Shown here in pieces: positions 24,015 to 33,513 of a stretch of 64,000 nucleotides of DNA (positions within the stretch are counted from its first letter, which is position 1; each line of letters begins with the position of its first letter). The notes under the pieces were generated by a model that saw only the letters and a program-made list of their open reading frames with translations, was not told the origin of the DNA and searched no databases. Position numbers and translations under genes: made by a program. Origin of the DNA: Bacillota bacterium (GTDB taxonomy: Bacteria > Bacillota > Clostridia > Tissierellales > MES13); assembly GCA_009711785.1 (NCBI GenBank), contig VENA01000040.1, forward strand, positions 1-64,000, given 5' to 3'.

Positions 24015-25373
24015 TTGAAGATTAAAAATAAAAAAATATTAGTATTAGGATTAGGAATAAGTGGTATTTCCACTGCTAAAGCCTTAACTAAAATGGGAGC
24101 TAATGTAATTATTAATGATTCAAAATCAAAAGAACAATTAAAGGAACAATTAAAAGATATTAAAGATATTAACGCAACATTTTATTTAGGAACTAATAGT
24201 ATTGATTTAAATGATATTGATTTAATAATAAAAAGCCCAGGAGTCCCTTTAGATGTTGATATAATTAAGGAAGCTAAAGATAATAATATTGAGGTAATAA
24301 CAGATATTGAATTAGCCTATAGAATTAGTAGTAATAACTTTATTGCAATAACTGGAACTAATGGAAAAACAACTACAACAACTTTAGTAGGGGAGATATT
24401 TGAAAATTCAAATAGGAATTGTCATGTTACTGGCAATATAGGTGTTGGAATACTTTGGGAGTTAGTTAATTCTAAGGAAGATGAAAGCTTTATTATAGAA
24501 ACTAGTAGTTTTCAATTAGAAAGTATTAAAACCTTTAAGCCTAATACAAGTGTAATTATTAATGTTACTCCTGACCATATTAAGTGGCATAAGAATTTTG
24601 AAAATTACTTTAATGCTAAAAAGAAAGTTTTTTTAAATCAAGATAATAAAGATTATACTATATTAAATTATGATGACCCATTACTTAAAAATTTAGACGA
24701 TGAAATTAAATCAAATGTTTTATATTTCAGTCAAAAGGAAGAATTAAAAAAAGGTATATATATTAAGGATGAAAACATAGTTATTAATGATGGGAAAAAT
24801 ATTAAGACAGTAATGAAATATAGGGATATAAAAATACCAGGCAAACATAATTTAGAGAATGCCTTAGCTGCCGTTGCGGTGGCCTGGGTAAATGATATAG
24901 ATATAGATGTAATTAAAAATAGTTTAAATAATTTTGAAGGTGTAGAACATAGATTAGAATATGTAGATAATGTAAATGGAGTAAATTATTATAATGATTC
25001 TAAAGGTACTAATCCTAATGCATCCATGAAAGCCTTAGAGGCATTAAATAAGCCGATTATCCTTATTGCAGGGGGTTATGATAAGGGGAGTGAATTTAAA
25101 GAGTTTATAGAAGCTTTTAATGGAAAGGTAAAATCTTTAATTTTATTAGGTGAAACTAAAGAAATTATTAAAAAAACTGCCAAAAAATTAGGATATAATG
25201 ACATATATTTAGTTAAAGATATGGATGATGCAGTTAAAAAAGCATCTTTAGTAAGCGAAAGAGGAGATAATGTATTATTATCACCAGCTTGTGCAAGTTG
25301 GGATATGTATAGTAGTTATGAACAAAGGGGTAAAGATTTTAAGAAGTGTGTATATAATTTAAGGAGGATTTAA
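24015..25373 (+). CDS. murD: UDP-MurNAc-L-alanine:D-glutamate ligase MurD
   Basis: Adds D-glutamate to UDP-MurNAc-L-alanine. N-terminal Rossmann-like domain (KILVLGLGISGIS), central ATP domain with GTNGKTTTT, ETSSFQLE, then the C-terminal ligase domain with NDSKGTNPNAS. About 453 residues. I start at TTG 24015, 5 bases after AGGTGA; the GTG at 24006 sits in the ribosome site. Two bases separate its stop from the next gene. Confidence 0.95.
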   Translation: MKIKNKKILVLGLGISGISTAKALTKMGANVIINDSKSKEQLKEQLKDIKDINATFYLGTNSIDLNDIDLIIKSPGVPLDVDIIKEAKDNNIEVITDIELAYRISSNNFIAITGTNGKTTTTTLVGEIFENSNRNCHVTGNIGVGILWELVNSKEDESFIIETSSFQLESIKTFKPNTSVIINVTPDHIKWHKNFENYFNAKKKVFLNQDNKDYTILNYDDPLLKNLDDEIKSNVLYFSQKEELKKGIYIKDENIVINDGKNIKTVMKYRDIKIPGKHNLENALAAVAVAWVNDIDIDVIKNSLNNFEGVEHRLEYVDNVNGVNYYNDSKGTNPNASMKALEALNKPIILIAGGYDKGSEFKEFIEAFNGKVKSLILLGETKEIIKKTAKKLGYNDIYLVKDMDDAVKKASLVSERGDNVLLSPACASWDMYSSYEQRGKDFKKCVYNLRRI

Positions 25374-25375
25374 GG

Positions 25376-26479
25376 ATGTCCAAAAAAAGGGCTAGTGATT
25401 TCACTTTGATGATAGCTACTATTTTGCTTGTTTTTATAGGAATAATAATGGTATTTAGCTCAAGTTTTCCTGAAGCTTTTCATAAGTTAGATGATGGATA
25501 TTATTTTTTAAAAAAGCAAGTAATTTATAGTATAATAGGTTTCTTTGTGATGCTATTTTTTTTAAATTTTAATTACTGGACATTAAAAAAATTATCTAAA
25601 CCAATATTTATTGTATGTATTGGTTTAACAGCTTTATTATTCACACCATTAGGGACAGAATTCAATGGAGCAAAGAGATGGGTTAATTTTGGTTTTTTTA
25701 CATTTATGCCATCGGAAGCAATAAAATTAGGTTCTATAATATTTCTTACTTCTTTTCTATCTAAGGGTAATAAAAGAATAAGAAATATTAAAAAAGGTGT
25801 ATTACCTGCTTTAATTATTATAGGTTTATCCTGTGGATTAATATTAATTCAAAAGGATTTAAGTACAAGTGCAACATTAGGCCTTACATTAGTAACTATA
25901 CTTTTTATTGCAGGCATGAAAATCTATCAGTTAGCGTTTTTAGCTTTAATGGGAGGAGCTTTAGGAACTATTGCTGTTATTTCTGAGGAATATAGAATGC
26001 AAAGAATAATGTCATTTACTGATCCCTTTGCATATTTTACAGGTGCAGGATGGCAAGTTGCACAATCATTATATGCCTTAGGTTCAGGAGGTTTATTTGG
26101 AGTAGGTTTAGGTCAAAGCAGACAAAAGTTTTTCTACATTCCAGAGCCATATAATGATTTTATTTTTTCTATTATAGGAGAAGAATTAGGTTTTATAGGT
26201 TGTGTGACTGTAATATTATTATTATTACTAATAATCTGGAGAGGAATCCGAATAGCTTTAAATTCAAAGGATGCCTTTGGTTGTTTATTAGCCTCAGGGA
26301 TAGTAGCTTTAATAACTATCCAATCAATGATACACATTGCAGTGGTTACATCTTCTATTCCTCCTACAGGAATACCACTTCCCTTTGTTAGCTTTGGAGG
26401 GACTTCACTTTTAGTTTTCATGTCATCTATTGGAATGTTACTTAATATATCAAGATATACAGAATTAGATAGGAGTTGA
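25376..26479 (+). CDS. spoVE: SEDS-family peptidoglycan polymerase (SpoVE/FtsW)
   Basis: Integral membrane glycosyltransferase that polymerises lipid II together with a class B PBP, here presumably the SpoVD-type protein encoded upstream. 367 residues in about ten helices, with the SEDS motifs FSSSF near the N-terminus, the FNGAKRWVNFGFFTFMPSE segment and PPTGIPLPFVSFGGTS near the C-terminus. Whether it acts in vegetative division (FtsW) or cortex synthesis (SpoVE) cannot be decided from sequence. Confidence 0.92.
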   Translation: MSKKRASDFTLMIATILLVFIGIIMVFSSSFPEAFHKLDDGYYFLKKQVIYSIIGFFVMLFFLNFNYWTLKKLSKPIFIVCIGLTALLFTPLGTEFNGAKRWVNFGFFTFMPSEAIKLGSIIFLTSFLSKGNKRIRNIKKGVLPALIIIGLSCGLILIQKDLSTSATLGLTLVTILFIAGMKIYQLAFLALMGGALGTIAVISEEYRMQRIMSFTDPFAYFTGAGWQVAQSLYALGSGGLFGVGLGQSRQKFFYIPEPYNDFIFSIIGEELGFIGCVTVILLLLLIIWRGIRIALNSKDAFGCLLASGIVALITIQSMIHIAVVTSSIPPTGIPLPFVSFGGTSLLVFMSSIGMLLNISRYTELDRS

Positions 26480-26484
26480 AATAT

Positions 26485-27600
26485 ATGAAGTTTTTAATAA
26501 CAGGAGGAGGAACAGGAGGACATATAACTCCTGCTTTAGCTATAGCAAGAGAAATAAAAAACAATATAAAAGATGCAGATATATTATATGTAGGTACTGA
26601 AAAAGGATTAGAATCTGAATTAGTTCCTAGGGAAGGTTTTAAATTTGAATCAATAAGGGTAAAAGGGTTTAGAAGAAAAATTTCTTTAGATACTTTAAAG
26701 TCTTTAAAAGAATTATTATTAGGATTAAATGATGCAAGAAAAATAGTAAAAAAATTTAAGCCAGACATAGTAATAGGAACAGGAGGATATGTTTGTGGAC
26801 CTGTGGTTTTAGTAGCCAGTTTAAAAAATATTCCTACAATGATACATGAGCAAAATGCACTTCCAGGAGTTACAAACAGAATATTATCTAAATTTGTTGA
26901 TAAGATAGCTGCAAGTTTTGAAGACAGTAAGAAATATTTTAAAGATAAGAACAAAGTAGTTGTTACAGGAAATCCAATAAGAGAAGAATTTATTAAGATT
27001 AATAAAGATAACGCCTATAAGAAAACATCAAAGGACAAAAAAGAAGATTTCATTTTAGTTCTTGGCGGCAGTGGGGGTCAAAAAAGTTTAAATAATGCAA
27101 TGTTAGATGTTATAGATAGAAACTTATATAATTCTAATATGAAAATATTACATGTTACTGGAAAAAAACATTATAATGATTTTATAAACAAATTAAAGGA
27201 AAAAGGTATAAGTAAATTGAATGATAATATAGAAGTTGTACCTTACTTTTACGAAATGGCATCAGGGTTAAAAAATGCAGACATAGTAATAACTAGTGCA
27301 GGAGCTATAACTTTAGCTGAAGTTACAGCTGTAGGTGTTCCTACTATATTAGTACCGAAAAGCTATACTGCTGAGAATCATCAAGAACATAATGCTAGAG
27401 CCCTTGAAAAAAAAGGAGCAAGTAAAGTAATACTAGAAAAAGATTTAAATGGAAAAACTTTAGACAATAATATAAAAGAATTATTAAAAAATAAATCTAA
27501 ATTAAAAGAGATGTCAAAGGCTAGTAATAAACTTGCAAGGATAGATTCTACTGAAAGAATATTTGATATAATAAAAAAACTTATAAATAATAACAATTAA
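26485..27600 (+). CDS. murG: UDP-GlcNAc transferase MurG (lipid II synthase)
   Basis: Transfers GlcNAc to lipid I at the inner face of the membrane. The N-terminal glycine loop ITGGGTGGHITPALA and GTGGYVCGP, the donor-site segment LGGSGGQKSLN, and TSAGAITLAEVTAVGVPTILVP define the family. Start at ATG 26485 behind AGGAG; the in-frame TTG at 26476 immediately follows that ribosome site. 371 residues. Confidence 0.96.
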   Translation: MKFLITGGGTGGHITPALAIAREIKNNIKDADILYVGTEKGLESELVPREGFKFESIRVKGFRRKISLDTLKSLKELLLGLNDARKIVKKFKPDIVIGTGGYVCGPVVLVASLKNIPTMIHEQNALPGVTNRILSKFVDKIAASFEDSKKYFKDKNKVVVTGNPIREEFIKINKDNAYKKTSKDKKEDFILVLGGSGGQKSLNNAMLDVIDRNLYNSNMKILHVTGKKHYNDFINKLKEKGISKLNDNIEVVPYFYEMASGLKNADIVITSAGAITLAEVTAVGVPTILVPKSYTAENHQEHNARALEKKGASKVILEKDLNGKTLDNNIKELLKNKSKLKEMSKASNKLARIDSTERIFDIIKKLINNNN

Positions 27601-27688
27601 GCTTTAAGTAACACCTTATGGGAAAGTGCATAAAATGGTAATATATCATTGCTACATAATGGTTAATGCATATTCTGGAGGTGTGAAA

Positions 27689-28942
27689 ATGGCTAAGTAT
27701 ATTATAGAAGGTGGCCAAAGATTAGTTGGAGAAGTTACAGTAAATGGTGCAAAAAATTCAGTGCTTCCAATATTAGCTGCCACTGTTTTAAATAATGATA
27801 CTAGTACAATATTTAATGTTCCAAATATAAGAGATTTTAAAATAATGATAAAAATATTAGAATCTGTTGGATGTAAAATAGATGCAATGGATAATTTCTT
27901 AACTGTAGATTCAAAAACTTTAGATAAGATAAGAATACCTGAAGAATTAGTTCGTGAAATGCGTTCTTCGATAATTCTAATGGGAGCTATGTTATCAAGG
28001 TGTGGGCAAGTAGAAATTTCCTATCCAGGCGGTTGCGAGATAGGTCCTAGACCTATAGATCTACATTTGAAAGCGTTAAAAAGTTTAGGAGCTGATATAA
28101 AAGAGTCCCATGGTTTTATTTATTGTAAAGCGGATAAATTACATGGAGCTGAGATTCAATTAGATTATCCAAGTGTAGGAGCAACAGAAAATATAATGCT
28201 TGCTTCAGTAAAGGCTAAGGGGACTACAATAATAAGGAATGCTGCAAAGGAACCAGAGATATTAGATTTACAAGATTATTTAAACAAAGCAGGGTGTAAA
28301 ATCTATGGAGCAGGTACTAGTGTTATAAGGATAGATGGAGTGGATAAATTAAATAGTGTAGAACATACAATAATTCCAGATAGAATAGTTGCTGGTACTT
28401 ATATGGTTGCTTCAGCTATTACAAGTGGAGAATTAGTAATTAGAAATATAGAGGTTGAACATTTACAATCGATTATTGCAAAACTAAGAGAGGCTGGATG
28501 TTTGATATATAATAATTGTACTACATTAAAAATTATAGGTCCAAAGAATCTAGAGGCAGTAGAATCAATACAAACTCTACCTTATCCAGGATTTCCAACT
28601 GATATGCAAGCACAGATGATGGCCCTTTTAACAATAGCTAATGGAACTAGTGTATTATCTGAAACTGTTTTTGAAAATAGATTTAAACATGTGAGTGAAC
28701 TTATAAGAATGGGTGCTAATATAAAAACAGTAGGTAAGGTTTGTGTAATTAAAGGTGGAGATGGGTTATTAGGAGCAAAAGTAGCTGCTAAAGACTTAAG
28801 AGGGGGAGCAAGCTTAGTATTAGCAGGATTAGCAGCTAAAGGAACAACCATTGTTGATGATATATACCATATTGAACGGGGATATGAGAATTTTGATAAC
28901 AATTTACGTACTTTAGGAGCAGACATAAGAAGAATTTTCTAG
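27689..28942 (+). CDS. murA: UDP-GlcNAc 1-carboxyvinyltransferase MurA
   Basis: First committed step of peptidoglycan synthesis; the target of fosfomycin. The nucleophilic cysteine is C116 in GGCEIGPRPIDLH, so the protein should be fosfomycin-sensitive in principle. 417 residues from ATG 27689 (site GGAGGTG); upstream in-frame ATGs would add 21 residues unlike the family. KNSVLPILAA and the C-terminal DNNLRTLGADIRR fit MurA. Confidence 0.95.
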   Translation: MAKYIIEGGQRLVGEVTVNGAKNSVLPILAATVLNNDTSTIFNVPNIRDFKIMIKILESVGCKIDAMDNFLTVDSKTLDKIRIPEELVREMRSSIILMGAMLSRCGQVEISYPGGCEIGPRPIDLHLKALKSLGADIKESHGFIYCKADKLHGAEIQLDYPSVGATENIMLASVKAKGTTIIRNAAKEPEILDLQDYLNKAGCKIYGAGTSVIRIDGVDKLNSVEHTIIPDRIVAGTYMVASAITSGELVIRNIEVEHLQSIIAKLREAGCLIYNNCTTLKIIGPKNLEAVESIQTLPYPGFPTDMQAQMMALLTIANGTSVLSETVFENRFKHVSELIRMGANIKTVGKVCVIKGGDGLLGAKVAAKDLRGGASLVLAGLAAKGTTIVDDIYHIERGYENFDNNLRTLGADIRRIF

Positions 28943-28960
28943 CAGCTATTAGCTGCTTTT
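28941..28960 (+). terminator. Short hairpin after murA
   Basis: AGCAGCT (28941-28947) / AGCTGCT (28951-28957) with a 3-base loop and only four T. Weak or partial terminator. Confidence 0.45.
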
Positions 28961-28999
28961 AAATAAGAAAAATAAGTACAAGCTCCAAGGAGGATTATT

Positions 29000-29752
29000 A
29001 TGGGAAGTACTAGGATAGATAGGAAAATAAAAAAAAGGAAGTTAGGACTTATAATTATTATATTATTGTTATTATTAGCTACTTTTGTAGTACTTTTAAC
29101 TTTAACTGATGTATTTAATGTTAAAAAAATAAATATTTTAGGTAATAATAAAATAGAAGAGAAAAAAATATTATTAGCCTCTGGTGTTAATATAGGAGAA
29201 AATATCTTTAAAATAAATACTAATATAATTGAGAAAAATTTGCTATTGCATCCTTATATAAAAAGTATTAAAGTAGATAGAAAGCTACCGAGTACTTTAG
29301 TAATAAATATTACTGAAAAAAAGGAACTATTGGCAATAGAATACATTGGTTCCTATATTTACTTAGATAGTGAAGGTAAAATATTAAGTATATTAGCCGA
29401 TAGTAAACATAAAGATATACCTTTTGTAACAGGCCTAAAAGTAGAAAAAGTTAATGTAGATGAAAAAATAGTACTATCAGATTATAAAATTGATGATATA
29501 AGTGTCTTAGCTAAAATATGTAAATTAAATGGTATATATAATGAACTTTCAAAAATTGAGTTTATTAAAGATAAGAAGATTATTTTATATATGAAGTCAG
29601 GAACGAAAGTTGCACTGAATGACTTAAATAATGTAAAATATAAACTGAGCTTTATAAAGTCTATGTTAAGTGATTTAAAACAAAAGAATTTAAACTCAGG
29701 AACAATACGCTTTGACAAAGGGGATAATCCAATATTTATAAAAGGACAGTAG
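29000..29752 (+). CDS. ftsQ: Cell-division protein FtsQ/DivIB
   Basis: A 250-residue bitopic protein: basic N-terminus, one membrane helix at about 13-35, then a POTRA domain (VFNVKKINILGNNKIEEKKILLASGVNIGENIFKI is its start) and a beta domain. It scaffolds the division complex with FtsL and DivIC. Starts at ATG behind AAGGAGG; two DUF881 genes follow. Confidence 0.88.
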   Translation: MGSTRIDRKIKKRKLGLIIIILLLLLATFVVLLTLTDVFNVKKINILGNNKIEEKKILLASGVNIGENIFKINTNIIEKNLLLHPYIKSIKVDRKLPSTLVINITEKKELLAIEYIGSYIYLDSEGKILSILADSKHKDIPFVTGLKVEKVNVDEKIVLSDYKIDDISVLAKICKLNGIYNELSKIEFIKDKKIILYMKSGTKVALNDLNNVKYKLSFIKSMLSDLKQKNLNSGTIRFDKGDNPIFIKGQ

Positions 29753-29769
29753 CCACAGGAGGATACAAT

Positions 29770-30507
29770 ATGAGTGATTTTAAAAGTAAGATAGCAATTA
29801 TAGTGGTTAGTATAATATTAGGGATTATACTTTCTATTCAGCTTAAAACATTAAAAAAAGATTCTTTAAATAGTCATTTTCCTCTACAGAGAAATAAAGA
29901 ATTAGCAGCTGAACTTAATAAATTACAAGAAGAAAATAATAAATTAGTGAATCAAGCTAATAATTTAGAAGATAAAATAAGAAAATATGAAAGTAATGTT
30001 TCTGAAGAAAGTGATTATATAAATGAGCTTTCAAAGGAATTACTAAAATATAGAATGTTTTCAGGATATGAAAAATTATATGGACCTGGGATAGTGTTAA
30101 GCATAGATGATCCTGAAGGAGAGGTCATTTATGGAGAAGATACAAGTTTTTTAGTAAGAAATTATCAATACTTACTTCAAATAATAAGTTATTTAAATGC
30201 TACAGAAGCAGAAGCTATATCTATTAATGGACTTAGATATACTGCGTATTCAGAATTTTTAAGGGTAGATGAACATTTAAGTATAAATGGAGTTTCGGTA
30301 ACACCACCCTTTGAGATTAAAGCTATTGGAGACCCAGATAAGTTAGAAAGTGCTCTTAATTTAAAGGGAGGTATTATATACAAACTTAAAAATAGTTATG
30401 ATATGGATATTAAAATAAATCGAAAGAAAAGTGTAAATATACCAAAATATACAAAGAAGAAAGAATTTAGATATGCAGAACCTGCTACAAATAGTACTAA
30501 CCCGTAA
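29770..30507 (+). CDS. DUF881 membrane-anchored protein (YlxW/YlxX type), copy 1
   Basis: 245 residues: an N-terminal membrane helix (about 7-24), a coiled coil (EELNKLQEENNKL type, about 43-85), and the DUF881 domain with GYEKLYGPGIVLSIDDPEG and INGLRYTAYSEF...GVSVTPPFEIKAIGDP. Paralogous to the next gene. Such pairs sit before sbp in Firmicute division clusters; the biochemical role is unknown. Confidence 0.85.
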   Translation: MSDFKSKIAIIVVSIILGIILSIQLKTLKKDSLNSHFPLQRNKELAAELNKLQEENNKLVNQANNLEDKIRKYESNVSEESDYINELSKELLKYRMFSGYEKLYGPGIVLSIDDPEGEVIYGEDTSFLVRNYQYLLQIISYLNATEAEAISINGLRYTAYSEFLRVDEHLSINGVSVTPPFEIKAIGDPDKLESALNLKGGIIYKLKNSYDMDIKINRKKSVNIPKYTKKKEFRYAEPATNSTNP

Positions 30508-30527
30508 AATAAGGATGGTGGGTTAAT

Positions 30528-31250
30528 TTGAAAAAGATTTTAGGAAAAGCTATAATATTTATAATGTGTGTTGTTACTGGGATATTTCTATCAGTACAGT
30601 TAAGACAAAATAATGAATGGAATCAATTAGTTACATTAAGTTCTATTGAAGATATGAAAAATGAAATAAGTAATACTCAAAATCAAATAAGTAATATAGA
30701 AAAAATAATTGAAAAGAAAAGAAAAGAACTTAAAAATATTAAATCCGCTGTTGATGAAGGAAATATAAGTGAGGTTTTAGAAAAAGAGTTAAAAAAAGTA
30801 AAGAAAATAGCAGGATATGAAGATCTACAAGGGCCTGGAGTTATAATTAAAATAGCTGATAATAATGAAAGATATATTGTAGGACAAGAAGCAGCAGATG
30901 ATATTGTCCACGATAGAGATATTTTAAATATACTAAATGATTTAAAAATGGCCGGTGCAGAAGCAATAAGTATTAAGGGACAAAGAGTATTATTAAATTC
31001 TGAAATTCAATGTGGAGGACCAATTATAAGAATAAATGGTAGAAGTTTAACTAATCCTTTTATTATACATGCTATTGGTGATCCTAAATTATTATATGCA
31101 GCTGTTAATGCACCTAATACAACTGGATATATATTAAAAAATTTATATAAGTTAGAGATAAAGACACAGCCTAGTGATAATATAATAATAAGCAAACATA
31201 GAGGGGATTTAAATTTAAAATATCTAAAACCAGTTAAAGAAGGTGAGTAA
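30528..31250 (+). CDS. DUF881 membrane-anchored protein, copy 2
   Basis: 240 residues with the same plan as the preceding gene: membrane helix at about 7-23, coiled coil at 40-85, then GYEDLQGPGVIIKIADN and AEAISIKGQRVLLNSEIQCGGPIIRINGRSLTNPFIIHAIGDP. TTG start at 30528. The stop lies inside the ribosome-site region of the next gene, so they are probably co-translated. Confidence 0.85.
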   Translation: MKKILGKAIIFIMCVVTGIFLSVQLRQNNEWNQLVTLSSIEDMKNEISNTQNQISNIEKIIEKKRKELKNIKSAVDEGNISEVLEKELKKVKKIAGYEDLQGPGVIIKIADNNERYIVGQEAADDIVHDRDILNILNDLKMAGAEAISIKGQRVLLNSEIQCGGPIIRINGRSLTNPFIIHAIGDPKLLYAAVNAPNTTGYILKNLYKLEIKTQPSDNIIISKHRGDLNLKYLKPVKEGE

Positions 31251-31251
31251 A

Positions 31252-31593
31252 ATGTTAGTTGCTATATTAGGAATTGTTATTGGTGTAGTGGTAGGTTATT
31301 ATTTACCTATAACATATTCTCCAGTGTATTCTACATATATGTCAGTTGCAATATTAGCCTGTTTAGATTCCGTATTTGGAGGAATTAAGGCAACATTAGA
31401 AGGTAAATTTAATACAGGTATTTTTATTTCTGGCTTTTTTGGCAATGCAATATTAGCTGCAATTCTAGCTTATATTGGAGATAGATTAGGAGTACCATTA
31501 TATTATGCTGCAATATTTGCTTTTGGAGTTAGGCTATTCCAGAACTTTGCAATTATTAGAAGACATTTCTTTAGTAGTAAGGATGTTAATTAA
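31252..31593 (+). CDS. sbp: Small basic membrane protein Sbp (DUF1290)
   Basis: 113 residues, about three membrane helices, with the DUF1290 pattern GVVVGYYLPITYSPVYSTYMSVAILACLDSVFGG. The ATG at 31252 is 5 bases after AGGTGA; a GTG at 31243 is part of that site. In Firmicute clusters this gene usually precedes ftsA; here a non-coding stretch follows instead. Confidence 0.85.
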   Translation: MLVAILGIVIGVVVGYYLPITYSPVYSTYMSVAILACLDSVFGGIKATLEGKFNTGIFISGFFGNAILAAILAYIGDRLGVPLYYAAIFAFGVRLFQNFAIIRRHFFSSKDVN

Positions 31594-32163
31594 TGTAGTT
31601 TTATAAAAAGGGTAATGAATAAAGGTTGTAATATTTTAGATAAAATTTAAAATTAATTGTATTTACTTATAGCTAAAAAATAAAAACTTTAATTAATACT
31701 AGGGTTAAAATGGACTAGCTTTATATTGTTTGAATAAAGTAATATATTAAATTACTTAAAGTTTATATTAGTATTTAAAGGAATAATACAACCGTTTAAA
31801 ATACCTTTTAAGTATAAATTGTTATTTAGGGTTAAATTTTTACAGTGCAGATGAAGTTTTAAAGGAGGGTAATAAAAAGGAGATATTAGCTTTAGTAGTG
31901 GTTACAAAAATTGTAAGTACTTAATTAAATATTAATTTTACCAGTAATCTTAGATACAGCAAAGGGTTTGAGCGGTAAAATACTGCATATTCCACTACCA
32001 TCGGACTAATAAATTAAGTAATTAAAAGGAAATTCAATTATTTTATAGAATATAGTAATGTTAGCAGAAATATAAGAAATAGGTAGAAAAATAATAGTAA
32101 TATAATTTTATTAATTAAAAAAATGGAAAGAATATAATAATTAAGTATTAAGGGGGTTATAAC
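31594..32163 (+). other. 570-base non-coding gap where ftsA is usually found
   Basis: No convincing coding frame in either direction. It contains nested complementary segments, GTAGTGG (31895-31901) with CCACTAC (31992-31998) enclosing ATTTTACC (31935-31942) with GGTAAAAT (31974-31981), a possible structured leader. A TATAAT at 32133-32138 could serve an ftsZ promoter, but its -35 box is poor. Confidence 0.5.
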
Positions 32164-33291
32164 GTGTTTGAATTTGATGTAGACATGGAGCAGTTTGCCC
32201 ATATAAAAGTAGTAGGTGTTGGTGGTGGAGGTAACAATGCATTAAATAGAATGATTGAAGCTGAAGTCAAAGGCGTAGAATTTATCGCTATCAATACTGA
32301 TAAACAAGCACTTCAGACATCTAGAGCCGAATGTAAAATTCAAGTTGGAGACAAGTTAACAAAAGGATTAGGAGCAGGAGCAAATCCTCAAATAGGAAAA
32401 AAGGCAGCAGAGGAAAGTAGAAATGATATTCATGAAGCACTTAAAGGAGCAGATATGGTATTTATTACTGCTGGTATGGGTGGTGGTACAGGTACCGGAG
32501 CAGCTCCTATCGTAGCTGAAGTAGCTAAAGAATTAGGTATATTAACTGTTGGAGTAGTGACAAAACCTTTTATGTTTGAGGGTAGAAGAAGAATGAAACA
32601 TGCCCACCAAGGTATAGAGGAATTAAAAACTAGAGTTGATACTTTAGTAACAATTCCTAATGATAGATTATTACAAGTTGTTGAAAAGAAAACATCTATC
32701 ATGGATGCATTTAAGATAGCAGATGATGTTTTAAGACAAGGTATACAAGGTATATCAGACCTTATTGCGGTGCCAGGATTAGTTAATCTTGACTTTGCAG
32801 ATGTAAAAACTATTATGTTAGACCAAGGATTAGCTCATATGGGTATAGGAAGAGCAAATGGAGAAAATAGAGCTTCAGAAGCTGCTAAACAAGCAATACA
32901 TAGTCCGTTGCTAGAAACTTCTATAGAAGGGGCTAAAGGAGTTTTACTAAATATTACTGGAGGATCTAACTTAGGCTTATTTGAAGTTAATGAAGCAGCA
33001 GATTTAATAAAGCAGTCTGTAGATTCTGATGCTAATATTATATTCGGTGCTGTATTAGACGAGGATTTAAAAGATGATATAAAAATAACTGTTATTGCAA
33101 CAGGATTTGATAGTGCAAAACAGAAAGAAAATAAAGAAAATAAGGAATCTAAAGAAGGTAAAGAAGGTAAAGAAGATAAGAAAAATAATAAAACCAAAGA
33201 TGAAAAGGAAGATAAGAAAAAAGGTGCTAAAGAATTTGATACAGAAGAACTTGACATACCTACTTTTTTAAGAAAAAGAAATAGTAACTAA
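32164..33291 (+). CDS. ftsZ: Cell-division GTPase FtsZ
   Basis: Tubulin-like GTPase that assembles the division ring. GTP-binding signature GGGTGTG at 106-112, N-terminal [14 protein letters not shown]7-loop region near NLDFADV. The C-terminal linker (about 320-360) is almost pure Lys/Glu/Asp/Asn with short repeats such as KEGKEGKED, ending in the conserved tail peptide DIPTFLRKR that binds membrane anchors. GTG start behind AAGGGGG. No ftsA beside it. Confidence 0.97.
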   Translation: MFEFDVDMEQFAHIKVVGVGGGGNNALNRMIEAEVKGVEFIAINTDKQALQTSRAECKIQVGDKLTKGLGAGANPQIGKKAAEESRNDIHEALKGADMVFITAGMGGGTGTGAAPIVAEVAKELGILTVGVVTKPFMFEGRRRMKHAHQGIEELKTRVDTLVTIPNDRLLQVVEKKTSIMDAFKIADDVLRQGIQGISDLIAVPGLVNLDFADVKTIMLDQGLAHMGIGRANGENRASEAAKQAIHSPLLETSIEGAKGVLLNITGGSNLGLFEVNEAADLIKQSVDSDANIIFGAVLDEDLKDDIKITVIATGFDSAKQKENKENKESKEGKEGKEDKKNNKTKDEKEDKKKGAKEFDTEELDIPTFLRKRNSN

Positions 33292-33294
33292 TAG

Positions 33295-33323
33295 ACTCCG
33301 AGCAGAAAAGCTCGGAGTTTTTT
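33295..33323 (+). terminator. Intrinsic terminator after ftsZ
   Basis: Nine-bp stem ACTCCGAGC (33295-33303) / GCTCGGAGT (33310-33318), then six T. Confidence 0.92.
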
Positions 33324-33345
33324 ATATTTATGTATAAAAAAATGA

Positions 33346-33395
33346 TTTTTCGACTTCAGCATTTGACATTTTTTTATAATCATTTAATGTATAAT
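33346..33395 (+). promoter_or_regulatory. Spo0A-type promoter of the spoIIGA-sigE operon
   Basis: TTGACA (33363-33368) and TATAAT (33390-33395) are 21 bases apart, much wider than normal, as in the Spo0A-activated spoIIG promoter of B. subtilis. TTCGACTTC (33349-33357), whose complement contains the 0A-box core GTCGAA, and a second box-like TTTGACATT (33362-33370) flank or overlap the -35. A closer TATAAT at 33375 is too near to pair with this -35. Confidence 0.6.
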
Positions 33396-33513
33396 AAATA
33401 TAAAAATAAATCCCTATGAATGAAGTATAGTAAAAAAAATCTACAATTAGATTAATAATTTTTAATTAGGATTTATTAAAGATACGCCCTAAGAGTTAAA
33501 GGGGGATTAAATA

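Noticed and set aside
26200..26391. Plus-strand 63-codon ORF inside spoVE
   Set aside because: Out-of-frame shadow of a membrane protein gene, no ribosome site.
32835..33240. Short Lys/Glu codon repeats at the end of ftsZ as a mobile or CRISPR-like repeat
   Set aside because: They are in frame, irregular in length and encode the normal disordered linker.
32835..33257. Ser/Phe-rich minus-strand ORF opposite ftsZ
   Set aside because: Low-complexity product caused by the Lys/Glu-rich FtsZ linker on the other strand.
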